DNA of 17,589 nucleotides from assembly GCF_000003605.2 (NCBI RefSeq), contig NW_003114463.1, positions 305,387 to 322,975 on the forward strand, in the 5' to 3' direction. This document shows positions 7,745-16,803 of this stretch, piece after piece. Position 1 is the stretch's first letter; each line of letters opens with the position of its first letter. The position numbers and the translations under genes were made by a program. The DNA comes from Saccoglossus kowalevskii (lineage: Eukaryota > Hemichordata > Enteropneusta > Harrimaniidae). The notes beneath the pieces are model-generated. The model had not been told where the DNA came from. It did not search any database and saw only the letters and a program-made list of their open reading frames with translations.

Positions 7745-10633
7745 CTGTAAACAAAAAATGAAAACAATCAATATGGTTTCAAGAGTAAGTTTTGAATATA
7801 AATGCATAAATATTAACTATCAGGTTAAATTCATTTCCAAATTGGCAGACAATCAGATTGAATGGCAGCTGCTATTCACGAAATTGTGTCTTCACCTCTA
7901 ATCTCCGGGATCAAAATTGAGGCCTGTCCACCTGCCCAAGACTGGCATATTTCAGCTAAGATGGGTAAATATACAAACTACTTGTTCCTGTGTACAAGGG
8001 AAAAATGATATCGCGTTTTACTAACTGTCCAAATCAGGTTGTTTGAAGTTGCCATGTCCAGAAAATTGCACACATTTTTAAACTTTACTCTCCGACCGGC
8101 CCAATTGACAGGAAGCTTTAATTTTAAATTTCAACCACCAAATGTAAAAAATTCTAAACGGTGAAAGTGTTATCAAAGACACAGTATGAATTACCATAAC
8201 AAATTGTTACATTATAGATGCCTACCTCTCCAGCTGAATCACTTTTTTGCTGGTCATCTTTATCTTTGCCCCTTCTGGTCCCATCTCTATCTCCTTGATA
8301 ACGACGCCTGAAAAAAAAAATGCATAAACAGCTATTTAATACAATCTTTGCACAGCTTCATTGAAATCACGATGAAATTCTAGTATAGAATATAGGTTTT
8401 TTGGTGTTTTTCTTTTGTCAGTACAGGCTGTTTTTTATTCAACTATGACATTGATTTAGAATTTTCAAATTTGGGATATCTTTTATTAGTACTTATAAAA
8501 GTTGTATCAATCCAGCCATTCACAACAAGTAAAATCTTCAAGTTACCTCCTATATCCTCTGTATCCTCCTCTGAATCTGCGATATGGGCGGCGACGATTT
8601 TGATCCTGGCCGTGATCTTGGCCATCATTTTCCTTTTCACCCTGAAAATTATATAAATACAGAGTTTCTTTATTAACAATGCTTGAAATAAAACCATGAT
8701 CAAATTCTGAAAAAGTTCAGTGTTTTAAATGACAACTATCATCACACACAAAATGCAATGATTAGTGTAATCTGGTAAATTTAGACTTACCTCTCCACCA
8801 CTGTCGTCAGATCTTAGTTGGTCTCTGTCACGATTACGCCCTGGGCCGCCTCCTCTCCCTCCTCCCCTGTAGCGTGGATTATACCGGCGATAGAAGTACG
8901 GACGACGGCGCCTCTGTCTATCTTTTTGTAGGTTTTGGCCACCTTCGCCACTATCTGAACCTTCATTTTCGTTTCCATCACCATCCTGATCTTCATTGTC
9001 TTGTCGTCTGCCTTGTGGGGCACCGTCACGACGTCTGGGATAGTATCGGCGCCTGAATCGGCGTCTATCTGCAGCATATTTACTACCCTGTACTGGTGCC
9101 CCCTCTGGCCCTGTCACATTGGCAGCCTCATTACCCTTTTCACCTTCGACCACATCAAACTCTACCGTTTCGCCATCTCCCACACTTCTCAAATACTTCC
9201 TTGGATTGTTCTTTTTGATGGCTGTCTGAAATATCGAAAGAACATGGCACATCAATTTATGGTCATCCAAAAAAAAATTTAACATGTAGGAGTTTTTACA
9301 GCAAGTCTTCGAAGTTAACTCTTAATTCAATGACAACTTCGGTTTTGGCAAACCTACAACTTTAATATAATCATTCTGTCACAATCAAAAGCCAGTAATA
9401 TCTTAAAAACAGTACTTTATACAAGATTACAGGGATTTAACAAGAATAAAAAGTATGTAAAATGGTTTGTGATGGTCGAATCTGCTTTGTAGACCCAAGT
9501 TGTTAATGAATTAGTGAGCAAGTTTGATACTTCGCTGCCTCAATACTTCTGAGACATGCAGCCAAACATGACTACAATATGAATGTACTTCATTACAAAT
9601 GCCTCATGTTATTTCCTGTTGTATGGTATAAAAGGTAATCTGAAAACTGCCCCTAGCTTTTTTAGAAAATGTGCCAAAAAACACTCTTCCTTCCATTTCA
9701 TTACAAAGCATAAAGGTTTGTAAATTTGAGATGCATGGTTTCATTTAGCAAAAGTCCTACGGAATTACTTCAAACTCAATTGAAATGCAACTACACCAAT
9801 ATTTAAATAGATCTGCAAAGTTCACAACACGAATGGTAAGGCAAACTAGTTTCTACATTAAGAAATAAAAACATACTTACTTGGTGCACAAACACATCTT
9901 CATTTGTATCATTCCTAAGTGAAGCAAAAAAAGAAAAAACCTTAACTCAAGAAAATGCTTCAGACACAAAAAAACCAAAAGATAACAGAACGACATTATC
10001 AAAGACAATTCAGCAACATACAACGTTCAAGTTTAAATAATAAACACAAACTTGGCTGGGTCAAAGAGCACCCGAAACATAAACTTGCACTTGTGTCCAA
10101 GTCAAGAATAAACAAAAGAAATCAGTACGGTAGTTCGGTTACAATGAAAATTAGTCACTTATCTTTTTTTACACGAACCGAGTTAAAATGGCAAAACTAT
10201 TCTAGCAAAGTATTACTGTGGAAGGGTTTCTTACCTATTGATGAAGCCATAACCATTTTTCACGTTAAACCATTTCACAGTACCAGATACTTTCTCGGCT
10301 GCAAATTAAAAACAAAGCTTAAGTGAAAAGTGCACTTTATTTCCACAAAACCGTACACATTAAACTTGTTCTACACATGACTCATATTTTTGCAATTACT
10401 CATCGTTTAACTGTGCGGGCTTATTCAATTACATTGAATATGTAGTAAAATGCCAAGCATGGCAGCTACGACCAGGCGCGCTGGTGACTGCAATGTGAAT
10501 TTTCAACAACTTTCATTGTCGAATATCTCAGCCGGTTTTACATATACAGACATAATTTTTTGACCAACTTACCTAAGATCTTTTTTTCCAAGGCTACACT
10601 TTTCTCGGGTTGTTGTTCCGAGCTGTCGGACAT
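7664..10633 (-). CDS. YBX1: Y-box binding protein (cold-shock domain), 7 coding exons, complete
   Basis: Coding exons in transcription order are 10633-10573, 10298-10235, 9914-9881, 9225-8791, 8641-8547, 8307-8226 and 7744-7664. They total 852 nt, or 283 residues plus TAA. All six introns are GT-AG and every junction keeps the frame. Residues 1-23 are a short acidic/polar leader. Residues 24-105 are the cold-shock domain, with the RNP1-type core NGYGFI at 35-40, the RNP2-type core VFVHQ at 49-53, and the family's ending VQGSKYAAD at 98-106. The tail, 107-283, alternates Arg/Tyr-rich basic clusters (107-119, 154-187, 213-245) with Asp/Glu/Ser clusters (129-147, 192-211), the hallmark of YBX proteins, and ends in a Pro/Gln/Thr-rich stretch. 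The family binds mRNA and single-stranded DNA, packages mRNPs and controls translation and stability; some members also act in the nucleus. I chose the ATG at 10633 because it gives a family-like N-terminus and has A at -3. Whether this is orthologous to vertebrate YBX1, YBX2 or YBX3, or is a single ancestral gene, cannot be told here. Confidence 0.96.
7745..8225 (-). other. YBX intron 6 (481 nt)
   Basis: Phase-0 GT-AG intron, GTAGGCATC to TTTGTTTACAG. It follows the SDSAGE motif, the same protein context as intron 4. No RNA gene or repeat is visible. Confidence 0.85.
8226..8307 (-). CDS. YBX1: YBX coding exon 6 (basic to acidic tail segment)
   Basis: This 82-nt exon has an all-T polypyrimidine tract before its CAG acceptor. 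It completes Arg230 and encodes [16 protein letters not shown], then [11 protein letters not shown] (residues 231-257). Its donor, GAG followed by GTAGGC, is the weakest in the gene. Skipping the exon would shift the frame, because it is 82 nt long. Confidence 0.92.
8308..8546 (-). other. YBX intron 5 (239 nt)
   Basis: Phase-2 GT-AG intron, GTAACTTGAAG to a ten-T tract and CAG. No other feature is visible. Confidence 0.85.
8547..8641 (-). CDS. YBX1: YBX coding exon 5 (acidic then Arg/Gly/Tyr tail segment)
   Basis: This 95-nt exon encodes residues 199-229 plus two bases of codon 230. It starts with the acidic/polar [14 protein letters not shown] and passes into [16 protein letters not shown]. 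The acceptor is ATTTTCAG and the donor is AGGAG followed by GTAACT. The reading frame is confirmed by the phase-0 join from exon 4. A longer open frame on the same strand here (8443-8703) is out of frame with the gene. Confidence 0.93.
8642..8790 (-). other. YBX intron 4 (149 nt)
   Basis: Short phase-0 GT-AG intron, GTAAGTCTAA to ATTTTCAG. It follows the SDDSGGE motif. Confidence 0.85.
8791..9225 (-). CDS. YBX1: YBX coding exon 4 (end of cold-shock domain and first tail modules)
   Basis: This 435-nt phase-0 exon encodes residues 54-198. It opens with [19 protein letters not shown], the conserved second half of the cold-shock domain, and runs through KYAAD into an Arg/Tyr cluster (107-119), an acidic Asn/Asp/Glu/Gly cluster (129-149), a second Arg/Tyr cluster (156-173) and an RGGG-type Gly/Arg stretch (173-187). 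It ends in SDDSGGE at a GTAAGT donor. There is no intron between the cold-shock domain and the tail. Confidence 0.96.
9226..9880 (-). other. YBX intron 3 (655 nt, the longest)
   Basis: GT-AG intron, GTAAGTATGT to GATATTTCAG, splitting the cold-shock domain after VFVHQ. I see no conserved RNA gene, repeat or alternative exon in it. Confidence 0.85.
9881..9914 (-). CDS. YBX1: YBX coding exon 3 (34-nt microexon, RNP2)
   Basis: This 34-nt exon completes Arg42 and encodes [11 protein letters not shown], which carries the RNP2-type motif VFVHQ. The acceptor is CACTTAG and the donor is CAA followed by GTAAGTATG. Its ends are fixed by frame and by exact continuity of the cold-shock domain. It is far too short to be found by length-based gene finding. 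Confidence 0.96.
9915..10234 (-). other. YBX intron 2 (320 nt)
   Basis: GT-AG intron, GTAAGAAACC to GCTTCACTTAG. The 123-codon open frame on the opposite strand (9955-10326) spans this intron and exon 2 and looks like chance in A-rich DNA. Confidence 0.85.
10235..10298 (-). CDS. YBX1: YBX coding exon 2 (first half of cold-shock domain, RNP1)
   Basis: This 64-nt exon has acceptor TTTGCAG and donor AG followed by GTAAGAA. It encodes residues 21-42, including the beta strand GTVKWFNV and the RNP1-type core NGYGFI with its exposed aromatic residues W30, F31, Y37 and F39. From memory, vertebrate YBX genes have an exon of the same size at this place, which would make the intron positions ancient. 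Confidence 0.96.
10299..10572 (-). other. YBX intron 1 (274 nt)
   Basis: GT-AG intron, GTAAGTTGG to TTTGCAG. I see no snoRNA boxes, microRNA hairpin or coding sequence in it. It contains a short CpG spot (CAGGCGCGCTGG, near 10473) close to the promoter. Confidence 0.85.
10573..10633 (-). CDS. YBX1: YBX coding exon 1 (start codon, N-terminal leader)
   Basis: The exon encodes residues 1-20 plus the first base of codon 21 (phase 1). It starts [12 protein letters not shown] and ends at a strong donor, TTAG followed by GTAAGTTGG. The reading frame stays open upstream to another ATG at 10768, but that extension does not resemble the family. The leader is much shorter than the Ala/Pro-rich N-terminus of vertebrate YBX1. 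Confidence 0.93.
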
Positions 10634-10790
10634 GGTGTTTTCCGCTGTTTCTGGGTGGTGCCAAACTCGTGATGTTCCCTCACAGCTTTGTTCTATCTGC
10701 TGCAAAGATGGCCGCGTGATGCGCGGGGTATTATGGGACCACGCCACGCTATTTAGGAACAGTACCATTTTGAAAATGGGGTACTCATAA
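10634..10790 (-). promoter_or_regulatory. YBX 5' UTR and probable core promoter
   Basis: The stretch upstream of the YBX start codon is richer in G+C and CpG than its surroundings. It carries a YY1-type motif (AAGATGGCCGC on the plus strand, 10704-10714) and a Staf/ZNF143-like TCCCATAATACC (10738-10727, minus strand). No ATG lies between 10633 and about 10710 on the minus strand, so a transcript starting near the YY1 site would use the annotated start first. The transcription start itself is inferred from motif placement. An imperfect inverted repeat lies at 10761-10785. Confidence 0.5.
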
Positions 10791-11513
10791 CCACAGTATG
10801 TTTAATAAAACTAGTACTTCGAGAATCAAACTATTTGAAATAAATCAACTTCAATATATAACAATAATTTGTATATGTTTCTATAAAAATTGAATTATTG
10901 ATGGTGCAACTTGCGTTCTAAATGTCAATAACGTGAAATGGTTCCTATTAATTAATGGTGAAGTCGAGAGGACTGTCGACCAATGAAAACAAACACTTCA
11001 TACGTGCAAAAGCCTAACCCAATTCACAACTTCATGCACATGCACAATGGTCACATTAGCACTCAAACAATGAACCACGATGACTAAACGTATTATGGTA
11101 GCAATAGTACAATTACTAGAAATGCGGAAACTCTGTGTGATATTTAACGTTCAAGGTCGTACTTTAAAAAATAGCAGCATTCTGGGCCATAAAGGGAATA
11201 TCAGTGACGAAAATGATGACGCTGTAAAGAATATTTGATTGCAGGCCAAAGAATGCAATGAATTACGTACTATAAATACTTAACGCTTGTGTTGGCGAAA
11301 TGCCAAGATTGCGACGATCTGTGATTTAGACACAGTACGTAAGTGTTATGTTATAAAGCAGGCTTATATTCAGTTTATATTTATATATTGATTTTATTAC
11401 TCGTTTTTTTTATTATTATTTCTCACAGTGAAAAACAAATACATACATTGTTTTTTTGTTCCCCTTTATTAAACTAAACGTGTACCCGAAGATACCTAAA
11501 TCGCGTCTTTTTC

Positions 11514-11567
11514 ACTGCAGTCTCAGACACCGTCCCTCAACGGACGGTGTCTCAGACAAGCTGCAGT
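11514..11567. repeat. Hairpin A: PstI-bounded inverted repeat
   Basis: Arms CTCAGACACCGTCC (11522-11535) and GGACGGTGTCTCAG (11542-11555) pair at 13 of 14 positions across the loop CTCAAC. An outer ACTGCAG (11514-11520) / CTGCAGT (11561-11567) pair brackets them. The 9-mer TCTCAGACA is also a direct repeat on both sides of the stem. A miniature foldback element is the likeliest source. Confidence 0.7.
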
Positions 11568-11572
11568 TTATA

Positions 11573-11611
11573 ATATAACCACAGTCCCGGTAGAGGGACT
11601 ATGGTATATAA
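11573..11611. repeat. Hairpin B: ACCACAGTCCC / GGGACTATGGT inverted repeat
   Basis: The arms ATATAACCACAGTCCC and GGGACTATGGTATAT flank the six-base loop GGTAGA, with one mismatch in the 11-bp core. It lies five bases after hairpin A. GGGACTGTGGT, the exact complement of its left arm, recurs at 12036-12046, so this is a dispersed motif and not a single-copy palindrome. Confidence 0.7.
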
Positions 11612-14500
11612 CCAGATATTTCTAACTGAACACTTTGTAAACGGTGACGCGTGGCAGATTCGTGGTATCGACAAGGTCAGTTTATAAAGATGATAATACT
11701 CCCTAGATTATGAAGATGTTCAAAGTTTACACCAACTCAATGCCCGTCCTATCACACACTGCTGGTGTATCGCAAATAAGGAATGCAAGAATTATACAGT
11801 GAAGACAGCCTGGTGCTATTCTGCACTATTTAACTTGAAGTGTCAATAAAATTCTCACTAACTATGATAATACTTTGGGGCCTCATTTAAACTGCACTCG
11901 GGTTTTGGCAGGCATCATTTGACCTACATTTAATGCATCGCTAAATGCATATAGATTTGATAAATTGAACACTACCTTTACATGTATTAGTATTAGTATT
12001 TATGATATACATTTTATTTTTATGAAATTTGTGGAGGGACTGTGGTTGATCTACGTAAAGCCGAGCTCATTCTGAATTGTTGAAGCAAAAAACGAAGAAA
12101 AAATTGACAATTCACTGACAATAATTAAACGTTATGTTTCTCTTTTGTTAGAAATAGCGTTGGAACCAGTTAGCAAGTTTAATTGTAAATCCATTATCTC
12201 ACAATTTTTTTTTGGTCCCGTTGCCTGCAATTATTTATTTGTTATATATTATTTGTTTTTTCTGGTTTCGCTTTGCTTTGTAAGTGTTTATAAGATTATC
12301 ATTACTTAAAAATGCATGTAAAATACAACCACACATGGAGCATATTTTGTCTGTGGTGTAGTTTTATCGATCTACCAATCAGTAAAGGTATGTGTAACCA
12401 TAGCAGCTGCATAATTAACGTAAGCGCGAATGAGCAATTGCCATGGGAAACGAAGGGTAGGCTAAATTGCCGAGTTTTGAAAATAGTATGTGATCTATGA
12501 TATCTGTACGATAATTCAGAATGTATAACTGATTTTCAAATTTGTTTTTATCAAATTAAATTGTGTGGGGAAACAATTCTATGATATGAACACAATTAAT
12601 TACTAGTAATCAAACAACTTACACCAAACACGCAAACAGGGTCGACAAAACGACATCAAAACAAGGATGTGAAGAATAGAAAATATGCAATAAGAAAATA
12701 ACAGGTTTGAAAATGTCAACAAAATGGACTCGTGTATGTGATGAGTAATCTTCACCATCTGAACAATAGCCTGATTATTTTTATCAGCATAAAACCATAT
12801 TGAAGAACTCAACAACTTTGAATCTGATAATTTTTTTAAAAGATTGCCAATTAATTTTTACTTGAAAAAACAATGTAGAAACCCCCAAAACGCCGAACAA
12901 TATAAACACCACTTCCCAACTGCTCAGTCACCTTATTTTGATCACGGAGGTGATCGAATTATGAATCATCAAACAAGCAACCATACCACTGTTACCACGT
13001 TTGTATACATATTGGTCGCACAGGGTCCCGTGTTGCACGACTGTCATTTGATATCTGTGTCGCTGTCCTTTCTAATTTAAGTACTTATTCGAAACAAGTA
13101 CACCAACAGTTTCAACCAACTTGACGATTTGACACCATTGGCCCTGGAACACACACACATTTCTATAAATTCACAGTCTTAATACTAGTACCCTGATAGG
13201 GCGCACAACACCAAAATGATTTAATGAAAATGCTAGATATTTCCTAAAAACTAGAAAAGTTTTTACGTGAAAATTATCTGCGGACTTTTCGCTACATCAG
13301 AGAATTTATAAATTACGGCTTAACATATGTTTCTACTTGTAAGTTACATGTAAATGTAACACATATAGTAACCTATAGCGGGCGCCCGGGTCAGATATGC
13401 GTTAACTGCCCGTCCTGCGCCAAGCAGGAATGTTGCTAACTACTCGGGTACTCGTCTTATGATTAGAGGGCGATGTAGACACGTATAGTGAGACATAGTA
13501 TCACTTGAAAACAGCGCATAATAATAATCCAACATACCACGTGTCACTTACATGATGTAAATTACTTCTGAAAATTTGTTATAAAAAAAAATTACAATAT
13601 TTGGATTCACATGAATAATAATATTGCAGTAAATCCTAATATTGTCATTTTTCAAAATTAACATTTAATTTATTGAGCTCAATACTGTTTTCTATTATAT
13701 TGAATGAATAGTGCTTTCCCACAATGCATTTAAATTGCATCTAAGTATGTCCAGTACCGTGCAAGGTGATGGCACATTGTAATAAAAGTTTTAAAAAAAT
13801 ACAGTATTCTTTTATATTGCGAGTTGCATTTTCATTTGAGTGGGGTCGTTAGGTTTTTGGTATTTCCTCAGGACCCGATTTTGCAAAAACAATTTTGTTA
13901 GCGGCAGCTTCCCCAATCCCGATAACTCCCGAAGTTTTATGTTTGGTATAGACACACTAAGTTTTCAGAAACAAATTTGTTTATAGAATTTGTTTTCATA
14001 GTTTAGAAATAATTCAAATAATTTTGTCTTGTACGTTTACGTTTACTCAATTGTTCTATATTTTATTCCATTTTGTTTAAAATATATAATCTCTATTCTA
14101 TTCGATTGTTCTCTCATTGTTCTATTTATTTATTTTTTTTATTTTCCGATTTTTTTTCTCATTTATATTATGCCTTGTCCGATCCATACGGACTATTTTT
14201 GATGTTCGGTCTGACCATATCTACGTCAAGTTTTGATTATTATTTTGATCTCACGTGTGTTTGTCAGTACCCCCGCGCAAATGACCGTCGCACTTTGAGC
14301 AGACTTGGAGATATCAGTGTTTGCACGATAACAATAGTGGGAATCAGCATTGTTACAGGTGAAAATATATGTACTAGTACGTGGGATAATTCTCTTATTA
14401 TATTAAGCGAACGAACAATCATGAGTTTCGCTTTCATTCTGCGATACTCAGTTTTGTGAACGGAAGAATGAACACCAAAACTTCAATGTCAATAGAGTAA

Positions 14501-14516
14501 TTATTATGCATAATAA
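14501..14516. repeat. Perfect 16-bp palindrome TTATTATG/CATAATAA
   Basis: The centre is ATGCAT and the halves are exact complements. The composition suits a homeodomain or POU-type dimer site, but AT-rich DNA gives such palindromes by chance more often. Confidence 0.7.
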
Positions 14517-14572
14517 GTATAATATTATGTTAAACTAATGTTGATGTTTTTTTATTTGAGTTACTAATCTCT

Positions 14573-14617
14573 GTTACCACACGGGTGTGTCCTGCTCAAT
14601 GCGAGACGGGTGGTAAC
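14573..14617. repeat. Inverted repeat GTTACCAC / GTGGTAAC
   Basis: Perfect 8-bp arms extend to 11 bp with one mismatch around a CpG-containing loop of 23 nt. It lies just left of the CCAAT/NRF1-like promoter cluster. Confidence 0.55.
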
Positions 14618-14659
14618 TTCATTGCGTATTGGAGGGGTCTTTGCTAATGGTGCAATTAC

Positions 14660-15110
14660 ACTATCCCTCTAGAAACCAATAACCATTGGTCGGTTAACGT
14701 GGTGCGCATGCCCAGTCGTCCATTCTTTTTCCTAGCGAAGGCAAGGCACATGTAAGTTCTAATTTTGTTCATTTTCGGCGACACATTGGTAACTATCAGT
14801 CGAATTAACACCTTTCTCGACACTTTTTTTTGAATATTTTTTCACACACCTTGTTTTATTTGCTATCGATTCGATAACAATTACAGTAATGTCCATGGAA
14901 TAGTTGGTTTTCAAATAACTCGTGCAGCCAGTCTCAAAGCTGGTGGCCGCCATGTTGTTTCACCGAAATAGTCAAATCGATGGTTGCGCTACTTAAGACA
15001 ATATCCTTGGTTCTTAGACAGTAATCGTGTTTCGGTTATCACCATTTCGTAGTAGACTTAGTTTTCAATATCTCGTTAACGTCAAATCCCACGTTTTCTT
15101 CCGGAACGTC
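14660..15110. promoter_or_regulatory. Candidate promoter region with clustered core motifs
   Basis: The cluster contains divergent CCAAT boxes in ACCAAT-AACC-ATTGGT (14675-14690), an NRF1-like TGCGCATGCCCA (14703-14714), a pyrimidine-rich TTCTTTTTCCT (14723-14733) of the type seen at TCT/TOP transcription starts on the plus strand, a YY1-type AACATGGCGGC (14955-14945, minus strand) and an ETS-type CTTCCGG near 15099. A donor-like CACAT/GTAAGTTCT lies at 14751-14752 on the plus strand. The combination suggests a promoter, possibly bidirectional. No coding exon downstream on the plus strand is recognisable in the window. Confidence 0.35.
14850..14953 (-). other. Possible first coding exon of an unidentified minus-strand gene
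   Basis: From ATG at 14953 (context AACAACATGGCGG, good for initiation) an open frame gives MAATSFETGCTSYLKTNYSM and onward for 34 codons to a donor-like ACAAG/GTGTGTG at 14850. I do not recognise the peptide. I could not find a convincing second exon between 14750 and 10800. The ATGGCGG could equally be only a YY1 site. The call rests on start context, promoter setting and donor. Confidence 0.2.
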
Positions 15111-16785
15111 TTCAAATAAGCCCACGTGTGTAAGTTTAAAAAAAATATTGAACTTCGATAAATTGAAGTTTAGCAACGTTTTTGCTTGTTATGTTCTTCA
15201 GTCTGCCACATCGTTTAGTATATAACGTCATTACTTTGTAGAGTTAGCCCTCTTTCAGAATAACTGGGTTGAAAATTAGTCGTAACATTCTCATTTGGTA
15301 TCTGTCATTTGATCCAAAGTTAAGTAATTAATGCCTGTTGAAATATAAATTAGGAAATATAATGTTCAAAAATTCTGTGTAAAATGTTGGCTTTACCACT
15401 GAAAATACTTGTTAATGACATTGTTCTCCACATTGTAATTCTTTCAATGGTCAACATATGGCTTAATTTGATTACCAACAATTGTCTTACTGACGTACCA
15501 TTTTTACTTGATTCTTGGGTTTTCAACATGGTCGTAGGGGAGTTCTTAAAGTTTATTGTAGGTTAAATTTAGTTTGAAGTCTTAGTTATTCCAAGTAATA
15601 TGTACTGTATTGAACGCAACTGCTATAGTATTTGCAAGATCTGCATCAACAGTTTCTTGTGAATAGCTACGTCACTGAGGAGTTGCACAGAAACTATTAC
15701 GTGTGTATTTTCCTAGTATTACAAGAGTCCTTATGTACTACCTCGTTGTGTTGGCGTGCATACAAAACAGTATTTGAACACTATATCGATATTTATTGTA
15801 GCAAAGATGGACAGACTTGAATGGTTGATAAAATTGCCTGGACTATCACTAACTTTTTAGTTATTGTACAATACCCAGATGTCCTAAAGTCTTTAGGTAC
15901 CTGACTATTAAAATTTTTTTCAAGTAACTTCTTCTACCAAGGGTCGAATATAGATAAGAATGTGTAACATTCATGAATTAAACCATGCTAGAAATCATGC
16001 CATTGAAAAACTTGTACTGGGACGGGATTTATATTTCTGTGCCAGTTGCAAACTTGTCTTCATTGCTGATATCATGATATGCAATTCTATTCAACGCAGA
16101 AACTACTAAACTGAGTTTTCAGCTGCCACAACTGCCAGGCCCCAACTAATCACTAGCTGTCCTCAAACTTTGAAAATGAAAAATCAATTTGCCAAAAAAA
16201 TGTGAGCAAACTACGTCTACACATGTCACTAAAAAACGCTCACTGATTTGACATGACCTGGAAACCCCAACCAATCAATACTTAAGTGTGCATATCCGAC
16301 AATTGAGGTTTAAAAGTGGCTTTGATGCTTGAACACCCATTTAAAATATTTATTGGTGCTGAGGATGCCTATGATACTAATGTTCGGGCATTAGCAATTT
16401 TAACTGAGGATTGTGGTATTTATGATTTCTGATTTAAATGTACTACTGGGACACGGACGTTTAATTTTGCAGGACTTTCCTGACATTCTCATTGATGTTG
16501 GCGATCAATGTGCAAAGTTAATAATTTCCAAAAAATTGTATTCCTAAGCAAAGCACATGGTTACTCGTAGTAATGTTACAAGAAACAACAATACTATACT
16601 GAACAAGATAAATTTCTCTAACTACAGAAACAGAAATTGCATACTTAAATTTACTTCATAGGGAGGTGGTATGCAGGGTTGTTGCTTATGGGGTGTAGTT
16701 AAGCAAGCTTGTGAGGAACGCACATCACATCAGACATTACATTACACAATTCAAGATTAAAATTAAAAAATGGCTGTAATTACAA

Positions 16786-16803
16786 CCCCCCCCCCCCCCC
16801 CCC
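16786..16803 (+). repeat. Poly-C run of 18
   Basis: This is the longest homopolymer of C in the window. Similar runs are C12 at 2749-2760, G13 at 5496-5508 and G8 at 1400-1407. The exact lengths are prone to sequencing error. Confidence 0.9.

Larger units (their letters stand above)
10791..14572. other. Intergenic upstream of YBX, no gene seen
   Basis: AT-rich DNA with the two hairpins at 11514-11611, a short TATTAG repeat near 11985, a CpG-rich spot at 13379-13490 (GGGCGCCCGGG and a TCCTGC/GCAGGA hairpin) and T-rich low complexity near 14130. The 128-codon plus-strand frame at 14073-14459 starts in that low-complexity run and is not supported as a gene. Confidence 0.6.

Noticed and set aside
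8443-8703. 86-codon minus-strand open frame and its 61-codon antisense partner over exon 5
   Set aside because: It is out of frame with the YBX join; the correct frame gives [14 protein letters not shown].
8814-9282. Open frames overlapping YBX exon 4 in other frames (8814-9077 minus; 8874-9056 and 9001-9282 plus)
   Set aside because: These are shadow frames of the Arg/Gly-rich coding exon and have no domain of their own.
8725-9285. 186-codon minus-strand open frame taken as a stand-alone gene
   Set aside because: It is YBX exon 4 with intron sequence read through at both ends. The splice sites at 9226 and 8790 restore the cold-shock domain.
9955-10326. 123-codon plus-strand open frame
   Set aside because: It lies antisense to YBX intron 2 and exon 2 in A-rich DNA, is Lys/Asn/Gln-rich, and has no recognisable domain.
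7745-10572. snoRNA or microRNA inside YBX introns
   Set aside because: I found no paired C/D boxes, H/ACA pattern or familiar microRNA seed with a hairpin on the transcribed strand.
13380-13460. Possible tRNA or other structured RNA in the GC-rich spot
   Set aside because: It has no GGTTC-type B box, no acceptor-stem pairing and no cloverleaf fit.
14073-14459. 128-codon plus-strand open frame
   Set aside because: It starts in a T-rich low-complexity run that yields Phe/Tyr/Leu, and the rest shows no family resemblance or splice context.
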